A stretch of DNA of 64,000 nucleotides from Brevipalpus yothersi (lineage: Eukaryota; Arthropoda; Arachnida; Trombidiformes; Tenuipalpidae): positions 1 through 64,000 of the forward strand of contig QZCP01000254.1 in the NCBI GenBank assembly GCA_003956705.1, written 5' to 3'. Under the pieces are notes generated by a model. The model was not told the origin of the DNA. It saw only the letters and a program-made list of their open reading frames with translations, and ran no database searches. Each line of letters starts with the position of its first letter. Positions within the stretch are counted from its first letter, which is position 1. Both the position numbers and the translations under genes were made by a program. This document shows, piece after piece, positions 37,470 to 48,466 of the stretch.

Positions 37470-37482
37470 CCACCAGATGGCA
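37470..37482 (+). promoter_or_regulatory. CTCF-core-like motif
   Basis: CCACCAGATGGCA matches the animal CTCF core pattern CCASYAGRKGGC. It lies about 375 bp upstream of the CIP4 start codon. Motif match only; binding is inferred. Confidence 0.4.
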
Positions 37483-38448
37483 ACCTCACTTTTTTCTAGT
37501 GTTACCGCCTACTTTGAGTGTGCTGACATCTGGTGTTTTGGTGAATGACTAGAGGGATTATCGAGTTTGGACTAGCGTCAAAGTTCTGATCGTTCTTCAT
37601 GCTTCGAACTAACGAAGTTGTAATAAACATTTGCTGAGAGTAGTTCTGAGAGTATATATTTCTTTTGGAAACATAATAGTACTGTATGTTGTGTGACATT
37701 AAGGAGTGTGATGCAGAGAATGCTTTATATTGACAATTTTGGACTACGAAGGAGGCTGCATTTTTTTCACACAAAGGGGTTTCACATGGAACTTCCATGA
37801 TGGAAGTATTGTTACTTGAAAAACTCCGACAACATATTTATTTCTTGTCATTTGCCTTTTTTGACAAGAGAAATTCGGTGCTAATTATATGCCTTAGGAA
37901 ACAAAAATTTTGGCAACGGAAAGGAAATAATAACAATCATGAACCGGTAGATGTAAATGCTAACAGCGATAACATCCGTTTTGTGATCCAGTCTTTCACT
38001 ACCGTTCCCTCAGTAGCTGCTAATACAACAACCAGCCACTGAGCATTATCCAGCAGATGGACTTATAAGAGAGCTGTTCTTGTGTATTATCAGCATGTTT
38101 CAAGAATGCTTTTAGCTCTTATCCAATCAGATGGAGGTGCATTCTGAACCAAGATTTCGCCATGAAACCACCACAAACGATGATAGTAATGATTTATTCG
38201 TAGCTCTACGAATTTAAATAGAAAATATCATTAGATCAAGAGCAACGATTTAAGGAATAACTTTCCAAGAGTAGAGTGTTCTCAGAGAGCTGGGTGTTTA
38301 ATCAAATTTTATCATAAACGTCAACTAGCTTTCATCATAAGAACTGTAGCTAAGAATTCTCACAAGTTCAAGAAAATTTAGAGATCAACTCTGAGAAGGT
38401 TATTAAAAGGTCAATAGTTACCCTTTCATTGGGGACAGCAATCCAGTT

Positions 38449-39078
38449 TCACATGAACTCATCAGAAGCATCGCTGTCCATTTCTTTATTGGTTTTCATT
38501 GATTCAACTTTCATGATACGATCATAAGATTTGGCTAAAGCAGCCTCTTCTCGCTTTTTGGCCTCTTCTTTTTCCAGTTTACGTCTTTCTCTCTCCTTAG
38601 CTTTGGTATCTTCTCGCTCCTTGCGATCACGATTTTCTCTCTCGGCCTGAAGATCCACTTCTTTGACTTCTTTTGTCTTGTTCAATCGATTTACAATGGC
38701 ATTGATCCGCTTCTCAACCTTAATCTTTTTGACTTCCTTATCACGATGGAAGCCAACCTGGCCAACTTCCATAGATTTGGTTTTCTTCAAATTAGACCAC
38801 ATGGTGTATACCACATCAATATTATTCGCTTTATTACCTTCAATAGAATTAGCTTTCACCAGTTGAGCACAATCATCCAACACACTACTCGGAATGTCAT
38901 CAATAGTTTGACCAGGATTAAGTCTCAAATACACGTGGGCTGATGACAATTTATCTACATGAAACCATACATCTTCCGGCCATCCCCACTTGATGAGATC
39001 TTCATTTTCAAATTTATCAACACCCATGTAAATTTTCATCGGTGGAGAGACAACATCGGTAGTGAAATAAAGTACCAT
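38449..39078 (-). CDS. Ccdc25: CCDC25 (coiled-coil domain-containing protein 25)
   Basis: Conserved NFACT-R/DUF814 protein; human CCDC25 is described as a membrane sensor of extracellular-trap DNA. Single exon, 209 residues, almost the human length (208). The N-terminal NFACT-R domain contains KFENEDLIKWGWPEDVWFHV, DKLSSAHVYLRL, LVKANSIEGNK, VVYTMWSNLKKTKSM and VGQVGFHRDKEVK. The C-terminal third is a charged Lys/Glu/Arg coiled coil, ending in the family's terminal SDASDEFM (human NDSDEFM). The ATG at 39078 gives MVLYFTTD, matching the family MVFYFTS start; two upstream in-frame codons begin with TTG, not ATG. Confidence 0.97.
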   Translation of the reverse strand: MVLYFTTDVVSPPMKIYMGVDKFENEDLIKWGWPEDVWFHVDKLSSAHVYLRLNPGQTIDDIPSSVLDDCAQLVKANSIEGNKANNIDVVYTMWSNLKKTKSMEVGQVGFHRDKEVKKIKVEKRINAIVNRLNKTKEVKEVDLQAERENRDRKEREDTKAKERERRKLEKEEAKKREEAALAKSYDRIMKVESMKTNKEMDSDASDEFM

Positions 39079-39995
39079 TTTCAACCAACACTTTCAACCA
39101 CTTGAAATAACATCCAACGACAACGACAACAACAAAATCAACAAATTATCTCCACATTACTCGAGGAGTTAAACAGACTACACTATCACATCAGAAATGC
39201 AATAGTGAACAGTATAAATGATGACCATTAAAATTTACAACAATTAATGAAAGGCAAACATGTGCCACAAAGTTTTCCTCTTTAAAGAGACTCATCAAAG
39301 GCGGAAACACGTTTTTCTTTTTCCGTTTCAGCTTAACAAACTTGTAAAGCTTATCGCTCACTTTTGGAGCGCAAAATTTGACTTGTGTAAAGTTTGAAGA
39401 TGGATAATTTGAAAGAAATAGATGATTAATTGACGATTAGATTCAATTATTCAACGAACTACCTTTTGTGATTCAGATATCATTGAGAAGAGGAGCAAAA
39501 AATTCAAGAGTTTATAGATTGATCATTATTCAATTGAGAAAAAATGCAGTTCTAATACAGTTTTCATCGAGTTGTCTTTTGAAATGGTAAACGGTCCTTC
39601 CTCCTACATTCGATGTGATGGAAATACGTTTGATTAATTAATCACGTTCAATTTAGACTGAAAGATCTATTCTTCTTCATCTTGTGCTTTGGAATCATTG
39701 GAGTCAGTGGAAACTTTTTGGCGAAGCATATTCGAAGGGAATGACAACCTCTTGGAGCTCAAGTCTCGAATTTGGTCGAGAGTTTAATATCAGTACCGTT
39801 TTGTCATTTGAAAATTATCAGAAATTGAGGGATATTTATCGGAAAAAGTTCTGAGAGGGTATTTATTTTTTCTTCTTCGTTCTCTCAGGCTAAAAAATCA
39901 AGAATTGGAGTGTAAGTAATACTCTTCTAGATGAAGATAAATTTCAACAATTGCGATTAAAAAATTGAAAAAACAGCTAACATCTAATCTATGAT
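39079..39995. other. Intergenic between CCDC25 and the acid phosphatase
   Basis: No assigned gene. On minus, a 40-codon open stretch (39785-39667) ends in an acidic DEEE tail before a stop; see findings. The rest is AT-rich. Confidence 0.45.
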
Positions 39996-41809
39996 TCAGG
40001 AAGGTAGTCTTTCGTAGCCATTCCTTCGACTGTGGTTGATTAAACATCGCAAGCGTAACCAGCCTATAAGCATTATTGATAGTATGGAAAAAATGAGTAT
40101 AACAAGAGCGATGAAGTATGGATCACTCCATACACTTTCACATTGCTTTAGTCCACACTCTTTGTGCCAATCATCAAGAATTAAACTATTCATGTGGGCG
40201 AAGAAATTATCCAGAGGACATTGTGAAGCATGATTACAGTAAGGTTGATATTTTTCAATAGGATTTGGGAGTTCAGTATCATTCCAGTGTGCCACCTTTA
40301 CAAATCGTTGCTCGGCTGAATTTTTCCAAATTTCCAAAATTACTGATGCCCCATAGCTGGGCTGTCTATAATCAAAAACTCCCAAAGCAATTAGCAATGC
40401 TGAGATGATATTATCGTGAGTCGAATAAACGAGCAATCTTTTCTTTAGTTCTGGCAAGACGGGTTTACTTGAAATCTTTTCCTTGATTTGCTTTTGGAAT
40501 TCTCTGAATAAGTTGGTTAATCGGAAGCCCAAAATTTTTGGTGAACTTTGGGTTATATAGTAGCTCATATCACTGATTGCTTTGAGATCACTCAAAAATT
40601 GGCCATCCATCCATGGAGCCAGTTCGTAACCTTCCTCTCGTTCGATCATGATTGTGACATAAAAATCTGAAATCAGATTAATGTCGGTCATACGTTTTCC
40701 AATGTGTTTTTCAATCAGATCAAGAGAGCGGGAATAATTTTGAAGTAAAATCTGCGATTGTTCACCAGATATTAGTCGAGCCTTCTCTGCCTTGGCTGCC
40801 GGACAATTGGCATCTACAGTGAGCATCTAAAAAGCAAATAAATAATATTAGATTGTGATTATTCAATTAATATATATTTATCATGATCGAACTTTTGATG
40901 CACCTCGATCCCAACGGAACTTGTCAGGTCTGTTTGTGAACATCGTTCTAAGCTTGAACAATAATGGAATCTCGTACTGATCAAGACACGTCAGCAGACG
41001 AACTTGTCAGAAACTCAGAGGATGAGAACAATCAGTTTCATGTCCCTAGCTCTATGATAGAAATGATCTCAATTTCTCTTTCTCTCTTTCTCTCTCACAC
41101 CTTACACAAACAATAAGAGTCCATCATGAAGGCGGAAGATCACAGATTAATCTCAAGTCTATGGCATGATAAGACAAGTGGAATGATCCCTACTGTATTT
41201 ACATTGTCAAAGTGTACTCACCGTGTCTTCCTCACTTGTTACAGTATGAACTGGTATCGGCAGAAAGTCAGTGTCATCGTGATACATCCATCTTCCTTCA
41301 GCTCTGTGAGAAATAAATTTAGAACTATTATTATTATTTGAAAAATTCAAGTGAATCCTTGTGTGTGTGTACAAGTGGAAAGAGTGGATAAAATGAGTTT
41401 CTCACTTATACATTCCGTGCAGAACCAATTGTGCACTCTCAAGGCATCGATCTTGATTAGAACTTCGTGCGTAAACTTCTCTCGGACTTTCGGTAAGAAA
41501 ATTCTTGTATCTCCTTCTAAATGATTTGCCCAGCTCAAACATCCGCCGTTTACCTTTTGCCAAAAGTTGAGCATCCCCATCAGGCCAAAATTTTGGATCA
41601 TTATACGGATCATTTGGATCGTAAAATCGGTAAGGAGTTCGTTCACCATGTCGAAATATCAAAATTACAAGTTCTAGCTGAAGATTATCATCATTATCGG
41701 GGACGCTTGTTGTTGTACTCTCGGACGATGATGTTGATGATAGATTGATGATAAAAGCTAGAATAATTAGTGAACACACGATAATCTTAGATACACATTC
41801 AATGGCCAT
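39996..41809 (-). CDS. Histidine acid phosphatase, membrane-anchored (ACP2/ACP3-like)
   Basis: Hydrolyses phosphomonoesters in lysosomes or outside the cell via a phosphohistidine intermediate. Three exons on minus (41809-41406, 41303-41222, 40826-39996; junction AA|A, then phase 0) give 438 residues. Order: signal peptide (SKIIVCSLIILAFIINLSS); catalytic RHGERTP with nucleophile His54; WPDGDAQLLAKGKRRM; YARSSNQDRCLESA; middle exon WMYHDDTDFLPIPVHTV; proton-donor STHDN (His299-Asp300); paired Cys in the distal region; a single transmembrane helix (YFIALVILIFSILSIMLIGW); and a short basic cytoplasmic tail ending NGYERLPS. YERL fits a tyrosine-based YxxPhi sorting signal, as in vertebrate lysosomal acid phosphatase. 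The ATG at 41809 is preferred because it directly precedes the signal peptide; the upstream open frame is Ser/Pro/Phe low complexity. Confidence 0.93.
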
Positions 41810-44800
41810 AGTTTGAGCTGGGAGAGAAGGTGGAGAGATAGAGAAAGAGAGAGGGAAAGATGGAAGATAATCAAGAATAGGAAGTGAAAAAGAAAATGGA
41901 TCAAGATCAAAGTGTACTCCAGACCGATATTCACGAGGCCGAGGCGAGTGGATCAGGCACTCACACTTGTTAATCACAATCAACAAGGAAGTTTACTCAA
42001 TAGCATAGGATGTTAACTATGATACTCTTATTCCTTCCTGATTCCCTTTCATCATTCTCTTTCTCTCTGTCTCTCCCGACTTATCGATGTCCAGTAGATA
42101 ATCATGATTCAAGCTTAATATTCATTGGTCTGATTGTGATTGTCTCCCTGGAATCCTTATCCTCACAATACGATGGAGAGAGAGGGAGTTGATTAATTAA
42201 TGCTTTCTCTGTCTCTCTGCCTTTCCCTGTCCTAGAATTGGACGATCAATGATCAATACACGATCACTCTGAACCCGGAAAAATAAAACCAACCCATTTT
42301 CACTCCCTCCTCTCATCATTCGGAGGGCAAAAAATTATCACTTTGATTTGATACATCAATTGCTTTTCCATTGTTTATTTCATTGCTACTTGATTGTCTA
42401 TGTCAATTAGTCGGTCATAACGTGGGAATTGGTTTCAAGGACCGTCAAGTATTTTGTGAGTTGCCATGAGAGAGATGCTATGAAAGTGAAACCATCATCA
42501 TACAAGAATGTGACAGTTTCATGCACATGATGATATGATGAGAAGATAAATTTCACGTTGGTAAAGACTGGTCCTTGAAATTGATTGATAAATAATTTCA
42601 CTCGGAAGTTTGATTGGTGAATCGCTTTTCTCTCTTTTTGATTGCAAGCTATTTGACCTGATCTAAATCAATTAGACATAACCTTCAAAATTGCGTTTCA
42701 AGGAAGAATGTTTCGTAATATTTTCATTTGAGATTTGTAAACAAATTAGCTACATTTAAATACAAAATCAGGACTAGAAACTAAGTTTTCATTTTATTTT
42801 GTTGAAAACGGTCGAAAGCTCAAGGTCCATTCTAGTTTTTGATGATTTGTTTCGCGTGAGTTTTCAATATCTCCATGATGCATATCATCTATCATTCATC
42901 ATGTCCATTATCAGCTTGATGGAGGAATTTAATCAATTTTTTTCTCTATTCCGTAAAATCCATATCTGAATAGAATGGTTTGTCACATTCACAAGACCGA
43001 TTAGAATATCTTCGATCGTATAGATCACAATTACCACCTTCGATAGTACTACGAAGTTGATCTTCAGTCAATATTCGATTCGAGGATGATGGTTCAAATT
43101 GATACAAATTGAAGCAAATCTTAGCTCAACTGTATTACCAAATAAATCTCTCATGAAAAAGTTGATAGGATTGAGAAATCTCGTTCTTTCCAGAACTTGA
43201 AGATTTTTCTCCCATCATTAGTTTCTGACTTTTTCCAGATGCTTGATGAGATAGCTGAAAAATGATGGTATTTAATTGAGGACAAAGATTCTTTTCATGT
43301 CCGAGTAATCAATGCTATATGAGATTCATTATAAATGTAGGATTTCTTCATACTTGTAATGATTAAACGATTTGTTGGCATAAATAATTTCGTTCTGAGT
43401 AAAATGCCTGTATCGATTAATTAAAACATCTTTCTTCCATCGGCATAAAAATTCCAAGCACTTGCAGTGCTTATTAACGTGTGAGAGCCTGTAAGATGGT
43501 TCAATTGATTTAACCACTATTTTCAGTATTCGTGAGAATTTGATATGAATTTCATCATTGAGTAAGAATCTATACTCGAAGTTTAAGTTCGAGATACGAT
43601 TCTGATTTCTTTCAACAAGTTTTGTGAATTCAAAATGCCTTAACTCAGCTCAGAAGGCTGACTACAATTGCTTGAGAGAGGGTAGATTTTTCAATCTTAT
43701 TCCTGTTATGAACAAAACAAGGACTACAAATTTGTAGATCCTGTAGATTTGTGATGCTGATGAAGTTTATCCCTTAATTAATTACTATCTTGCATTATGA
43801 CTTCTTCTTGTCATGGATGAACATTAGCTTAAAGCTCCTCGAAGAATGGAATTAAGAGCCTATAGGTTGGGCCAATTTGATCGCCACACATTTTCTACCG
43901 ATTTTTTTGTCCTCATTCTTAAGTCCAAATCGTTAGACTTTTTTAATATTTTCCAACTTGATCTCCTCCATTTTCACTCCAAGTTAGAATGGAAAGAATG
44001 ATTCTCTCTTCCTAAAATAATTAGTGGAGAAGATATGGTAATCGATCATGAATCAGCTTTGTGCTAAGCGATTTCAAATTATAACTTACTATGAGAATTT
44101 CCGGAGCTACTAGAGAACAAGGACTACCGATAATAACTTTTATCCAGAGGTTTGGAGTTTCTGCTTACCAAACTCGAGTACAGGATGTTTTGGAATAAGA
44201 GATTCAGAGAGAAAGCTCTGAGAAAAGAAGATGATTGATTGATAGCAGGTATTTTTCTAATTGAGATGACGCTATCACACTATTTTATTTTTGATTGAAT
44301 TCTTTGGTTGACAAAGAGAGCACTTAAAGAATCCACAATTGAAGATTTCTCAAACCTTACAATTTATTCGATTTTTATCATTTTATCGTACTTCATGCAA
44401 AGCTCAAGAGCTATTCTCTTGACTACTTGGCTGTTCAGAATGCTGGTTAATCTCTCGGCCAAGAACCCATAATCTTGTACAATGTGGCAGGAAAAACTCT
44501 ATGACCTCTTTTTCATGTCTTTCCAGATGATTCCAGTCTGACGGCGCTGAATCGCCTATTTTCTAGAAAAATTTCCCAATAATCTTTTCTTTTTCCATTG
44601 ATATATCTCTCAGAAGCGGTCCTTGTTCAGCTCGACTTTCTCGGTGCAATTCAGAAATACGGGGCTTCTCAAAATCTAGACAGATCTGTTCACGCAAAGA
44701 ATTGAGATTTGTCCAATACAGAGAGATGATTGAAGTAATTCTCCAAGCTTTTAACTGGAAGTTAAAGATAAAATCTCTCTATACGGTTGCATAAAACTCG

Positions 44801-46110
44801 ATAGTCGATACTGGGACACGCCTTTTCACTTGGCAATCCTCCTCAAGATAACGGATATTCGAATGTATATATACATATATAGGAATTAAGCAGAAATTTT
44901 ACCTCATTTATCATAGATGTATGACAAGATATCAAAACCAAATTGAGATCTGTGGGTAAAAGAATTTTTTACCCTTAGAAGAAGTTCTAAAATGATCGTT
45001 TTTCAAAGCTTGCTGCTTATCTGTGACGATTTTTCTAAAAAATTCAATATGAAAGCCCTATTTCTCCAATTCTCTAAAAGTGCAGTAGCATTTGAACTGT
45101 TAGGAAGATTTCAGTACTATAAATGGTAAATTTCCATCCCAACTCCTTTCACCCCAAAATCTCGGTTCCTTATCCTGTTTATTGCTATTTGCAATAAGTA
45201 ACGTTAAGCACCATGAGCCCATCATAAACTTCTTCCAACTCATAGATCCATTGGAACCATATCAAGAAAAAGCTCTCATTACACAAAAATTAGTCCAAAA
45301 TTCGTACAATAATGATTTTCAAGTTCAAAATTCTTTCTGAATAATGGAAATCACAGATTTTGCATTAATTTGCATAAAATTCGCGGCCAAAAAAAAATCT
45401 CATCAAAAAAAATGATCTTCTCATCATCGCCACTAGAGGGCTAAGAAAATTTTTATGTGAAAGTAAGCAAACTCAAATGATTAATCGCATTCAATTGATG
45501 TTGAAGTTGTTGCACAATCTTAATTGTAACCAAGTGTGTTTGTGTGTGTTTTAATTGTGATCAAATTTGTAAATTGTTTCGAGGTGTACCTAAATGATGG
45601 GTCCACCCGATATGCAATGGCACCAATTGTGTGTGTGGTGAATGGGCATCTTGACAGCATCCGATATTATTTCCACTTGATGTTGGGCCATCTCTACTTA
45701 ACGATAATACATTGGGAATGATGATGATATCAACCAGGTGATGCTGGATTGGCAGCTAAAACACAGCATCTATTTATTATTATTGTGCAGCTAATTAGAA
45801 ATATTACAATAATATTCATTTTAGTGTCTTCTAATCAAGCAAAATTTTATCCTTCTCAATGGTGCAAATAATTTTTATAAGCCCAAAATCGAGTGGTTAA
45901 TTTGGCTGGATATTCACGGGCTCAGTTCGATGGGCTTATTGTTATTGGACTGATTGTGATTGTCCGATTGCCACTGATTGTTAATATTAATCTTAATCAT
46001 TATTATCGATTTGCAACTCAAAAGTTCAACTCATTATTTGTTGTGGATATTCGTTTACATTTTGATCATCAACACAAGGCCAACAGCTCTCTTCCTCTCT
46101 CTCATTCGAC
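41810..46110. other. 4.3 kb without a recognised gene; minus-strand exon-like fragments
   Basis: No protein family is recognised. Several minus-strand stretches in one reading frame look coding: 44880-44404 (158 codons with two internal TAG codons), 43308-43138, 43125-42946, and a short open stretch within 44220-44163 flanked by TTTTCTCAG and GTAAGC. They may be exons of a diverged gene or a decayed one. A CTCF-like site lies at 45430-45441. The last few hundred bases should contain the promoter of the cortactin-binding-protein gene. Confidence 0.4.
45430..45441 (+). promoter_or_regulatory. CTCF-core-like motif
   Basis: CCACTAGAGGGC fits the animal CTCF core pattern. It sits about 680 bp upstream of the start codon at 46111. 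Sequence match only. Confidence 0.35.
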
Positions 46111-48466
46111 ATGGATTCAAGCAAAACTGATCTACTCCGAATGCTTTACGTTCTTGAAGGCGAATTGCAAGCGAAAGAAATTGTAATTAGTATACTCAAA
46201 ACTGAACAAGTCAGAAGATTACTTCATCCATGCTATGATAGACATCGATGGGCTAAGCAGCAGCCCTCATATTCAACTCAAACCAACACAATCATCCCCC
46301 GTAGCAAACATAGAAATGCTCATTCTTCCGACCCTCAGCATCAAGTGCTTAGTGATAAAAATACATCTAAAGATGCTGATCATGATCGCATATCTAACAG
46401 AATCGCGACTTATATTGATCCATCAGACCCGTACGTTGCACTCTTGAGAGATACTTATTGTGCTTACGATCCAACTCTTGCCGAAGACAATTCATGCAGA
46501 TTGATATGCACTCTACAATATCATCAATTAAGGAATCTTATTGAACAGCAGAGACGACTACGAAGTTATTTAGAATCTCAACTTCATGATTTAGGTGAAA
46601 GATATAATCAATGTTTCAAAGAATTAGAAATAGAACGTGCTAAGAACTCTAATCATGGTCAACTTATAAGAAAAATTGAATTATTGGAAAAAGACAACGA
46701 AACGTTTCGCTGTGAACTGGAGGCTGCCAAACAAGCGCTCATCAAAGAGAAAGAGCGCGAGAAATCGATGGTTTTGTGCTTGATAGCTGAACGCAAAGAA
46801 CTCATCGTACGCTTAATTGAGGAAAGTCAAAAGAATTCCGAGTTAATAGAAATGTTACAGAATGAACGAAGTAGAATAGCTGAAATGGTCGAAGGGTTGG
46901 AAGAAGAATCAAAACGTTCTCTATTGATGGAATCTGAATTGGAAAAATTAGCTGATAAGGTTAAAGGTTTGGAACTCGTAAACTGTGATTTAAGCAAAGA
47001 AAATGAGAAACTCAAAAAAGAGCTCGAATCATTCAAAACCAAACGACTTGTAACTCTAGGTGAAGGGGCAAGATCCACAATAGTCACTGTAAACTCATCA
47101 GATCACAAGTAAGTTGGATGTTCACAATATTGCTCAATGGGCAAAGAAAATGAAATTTCAATTAATACTTTTGAAGTTGATTGGAGCAAAATTATCGAAA
47201 AGATGGAAATTCCTTTTCTCATAACTCGCATTAGCAAGATTTTTCGTACCTCTCAAAAGTTTTCTACCTGAGAATCTCCATGTTCATCGCTTAGACTTGT
47301 TCCTTGGTAGTGAACTTGAATATGTTCCATCATATTCATGTACCCTCGTTCGCTGGTTGTGTGTACATTTACCCTTGGTTCGTTAGCTATTCTTGAAGTA
47401 TGAGCTTTCAACTCATTGGAAAGGAATTCAGTGTTACTTGAGTAAACTTTCAAATCCTCGTCATCACTGCAGATGGATCATTCCTGCATATATTTCTTTA
47501 AATTGAATCCGCGGTGATTTTCACACTCTCACTTTTAAACTTTTCCCCCTTTTTCAGAACTGTGCCAACCGCTCAACTAGGTAGTGCTCTAGAACAGTCT
47601 CAAGTTGGCACCAAGTTAGTTTCTCCGATCAAAATGACCGAAGGTATTCGGCCTAAGGTAGCTTCTGCTGTTGGTTCCAGCCCTCAATCAACAGTTAAAA
47701 ACATGAGCCAAGTTTCTGATACTGGTGCAAATAAATCAGATTCAGTACATGTTGCTGGTCTAACAAATGTATCGGAAGCTTCTTCATCAACTCTTTCGAG
47801 CCCGCAAGACTCAGATAAAATTTCACCTAAAGGTTCAAGTCGAAATAATACAGGTAAGAAATCATGTTTCTTGCTAATGAAGCTTTCCTCTCGCTAAAAC
47901 TAATAATTTGAGTGTTGAGGCAAAATTAATTTATCAAGATGATTAATTCGTTATTCATTCTCTTCTCAAACTCAGTAACATCACCAAATCTTTCTAAGAC
48001 TACTGTTGCTCCTGGGAAAGTGATGATCGCTAGTGGCAGCCCACAGCAACCTCCACAGAAAAAGATGTCTTCTGCCGTCGTCGGATCAGCTCGTGGATTA
48101 CCTCCTCCGATCCCACCGAACAAACCAATACTTCCAGCTAGTGCTCTAAAAGAAAGGAGTAAAGAGCTTCAACAAAGTGTGTCCGCTAAGGCAAAAATTT
48201 TTACATCTCCGAAATCGACGAATCTCAGCATGTCTCCCCAAGGTGAGAAGGGAAAAAATACTCGAAATGAGCCATCCTCCCCAAAATCAGTTGTGAATGG
48301 TAAAAGAGCTAATAACAAGAAAACATCGGACTCGACAAAGTCCCCTCGACTATTGAATACTTCAACTAATTCTAACGATATCAATTGTAAGGAACTTGTT
48401 GATTTTAACCAAGTCCTTGCTTCAATGGAACAAAATGATGATGCCTCAGCGTCTACAAGCAGATAG
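46111..48466 (+). CDS. Naus: Cortactin-binding protein N-terminal-like (CTTNBP2NL / Nausicaa)
   Basis: Actin regulator: family members bind cortactin and STRIPAK/PP2A and tune lamellipodial or synaptic actin. Three exons (46111-47108, 47558-47853, 47976-48466; junctions AA|A and G|TA) give 594 residues. The N-terminal CortBP2 domain starts DLLRMLYVLEGELQAKEIVI, as in CTTNBP2NL (ILEGELEARDLVI), then DPYVALLRDTY and a long coiled coil (about 145-320) with RRLRSYLESQLHDLGERYNQ and many KEKEREK/LEEESKR heptads. The C-terminal half is Ser/Pro/Lys-rich and disordered, with the conserved proline motif LPPPIPPNKP, a candidate SH3 ligand. Orthology to fly Nausicaa is inferred from the domain and the motif order. 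Confidence 0.88.

Larger units (their letters stand above)
37097..38448. other. Intergenic: CIP4 promoter side
   Basis: No coding sequence supported. Contains an (ACAT)n stretch near 37236-37252, a 9-bp tandem repeat (37336-37371) and a CTCF-core-like site (37470-37482). A related element, ACATCTGGTG, follows at about 37526, and CAGCAGATGG at about 38050. TTTATT at 38193-38198 could be the CCDC25 polyadenylation signal on minus. Confidence 0.5.

Noticed and set aside
41810..41986. N-terminal extension of the acid phosphatase by 59 codons
   Set aside because: The extension is low complexity (Ser/Pro/Phe/Leu) and the inner ATG at 41809 is immediately followed by a good signal peptide.
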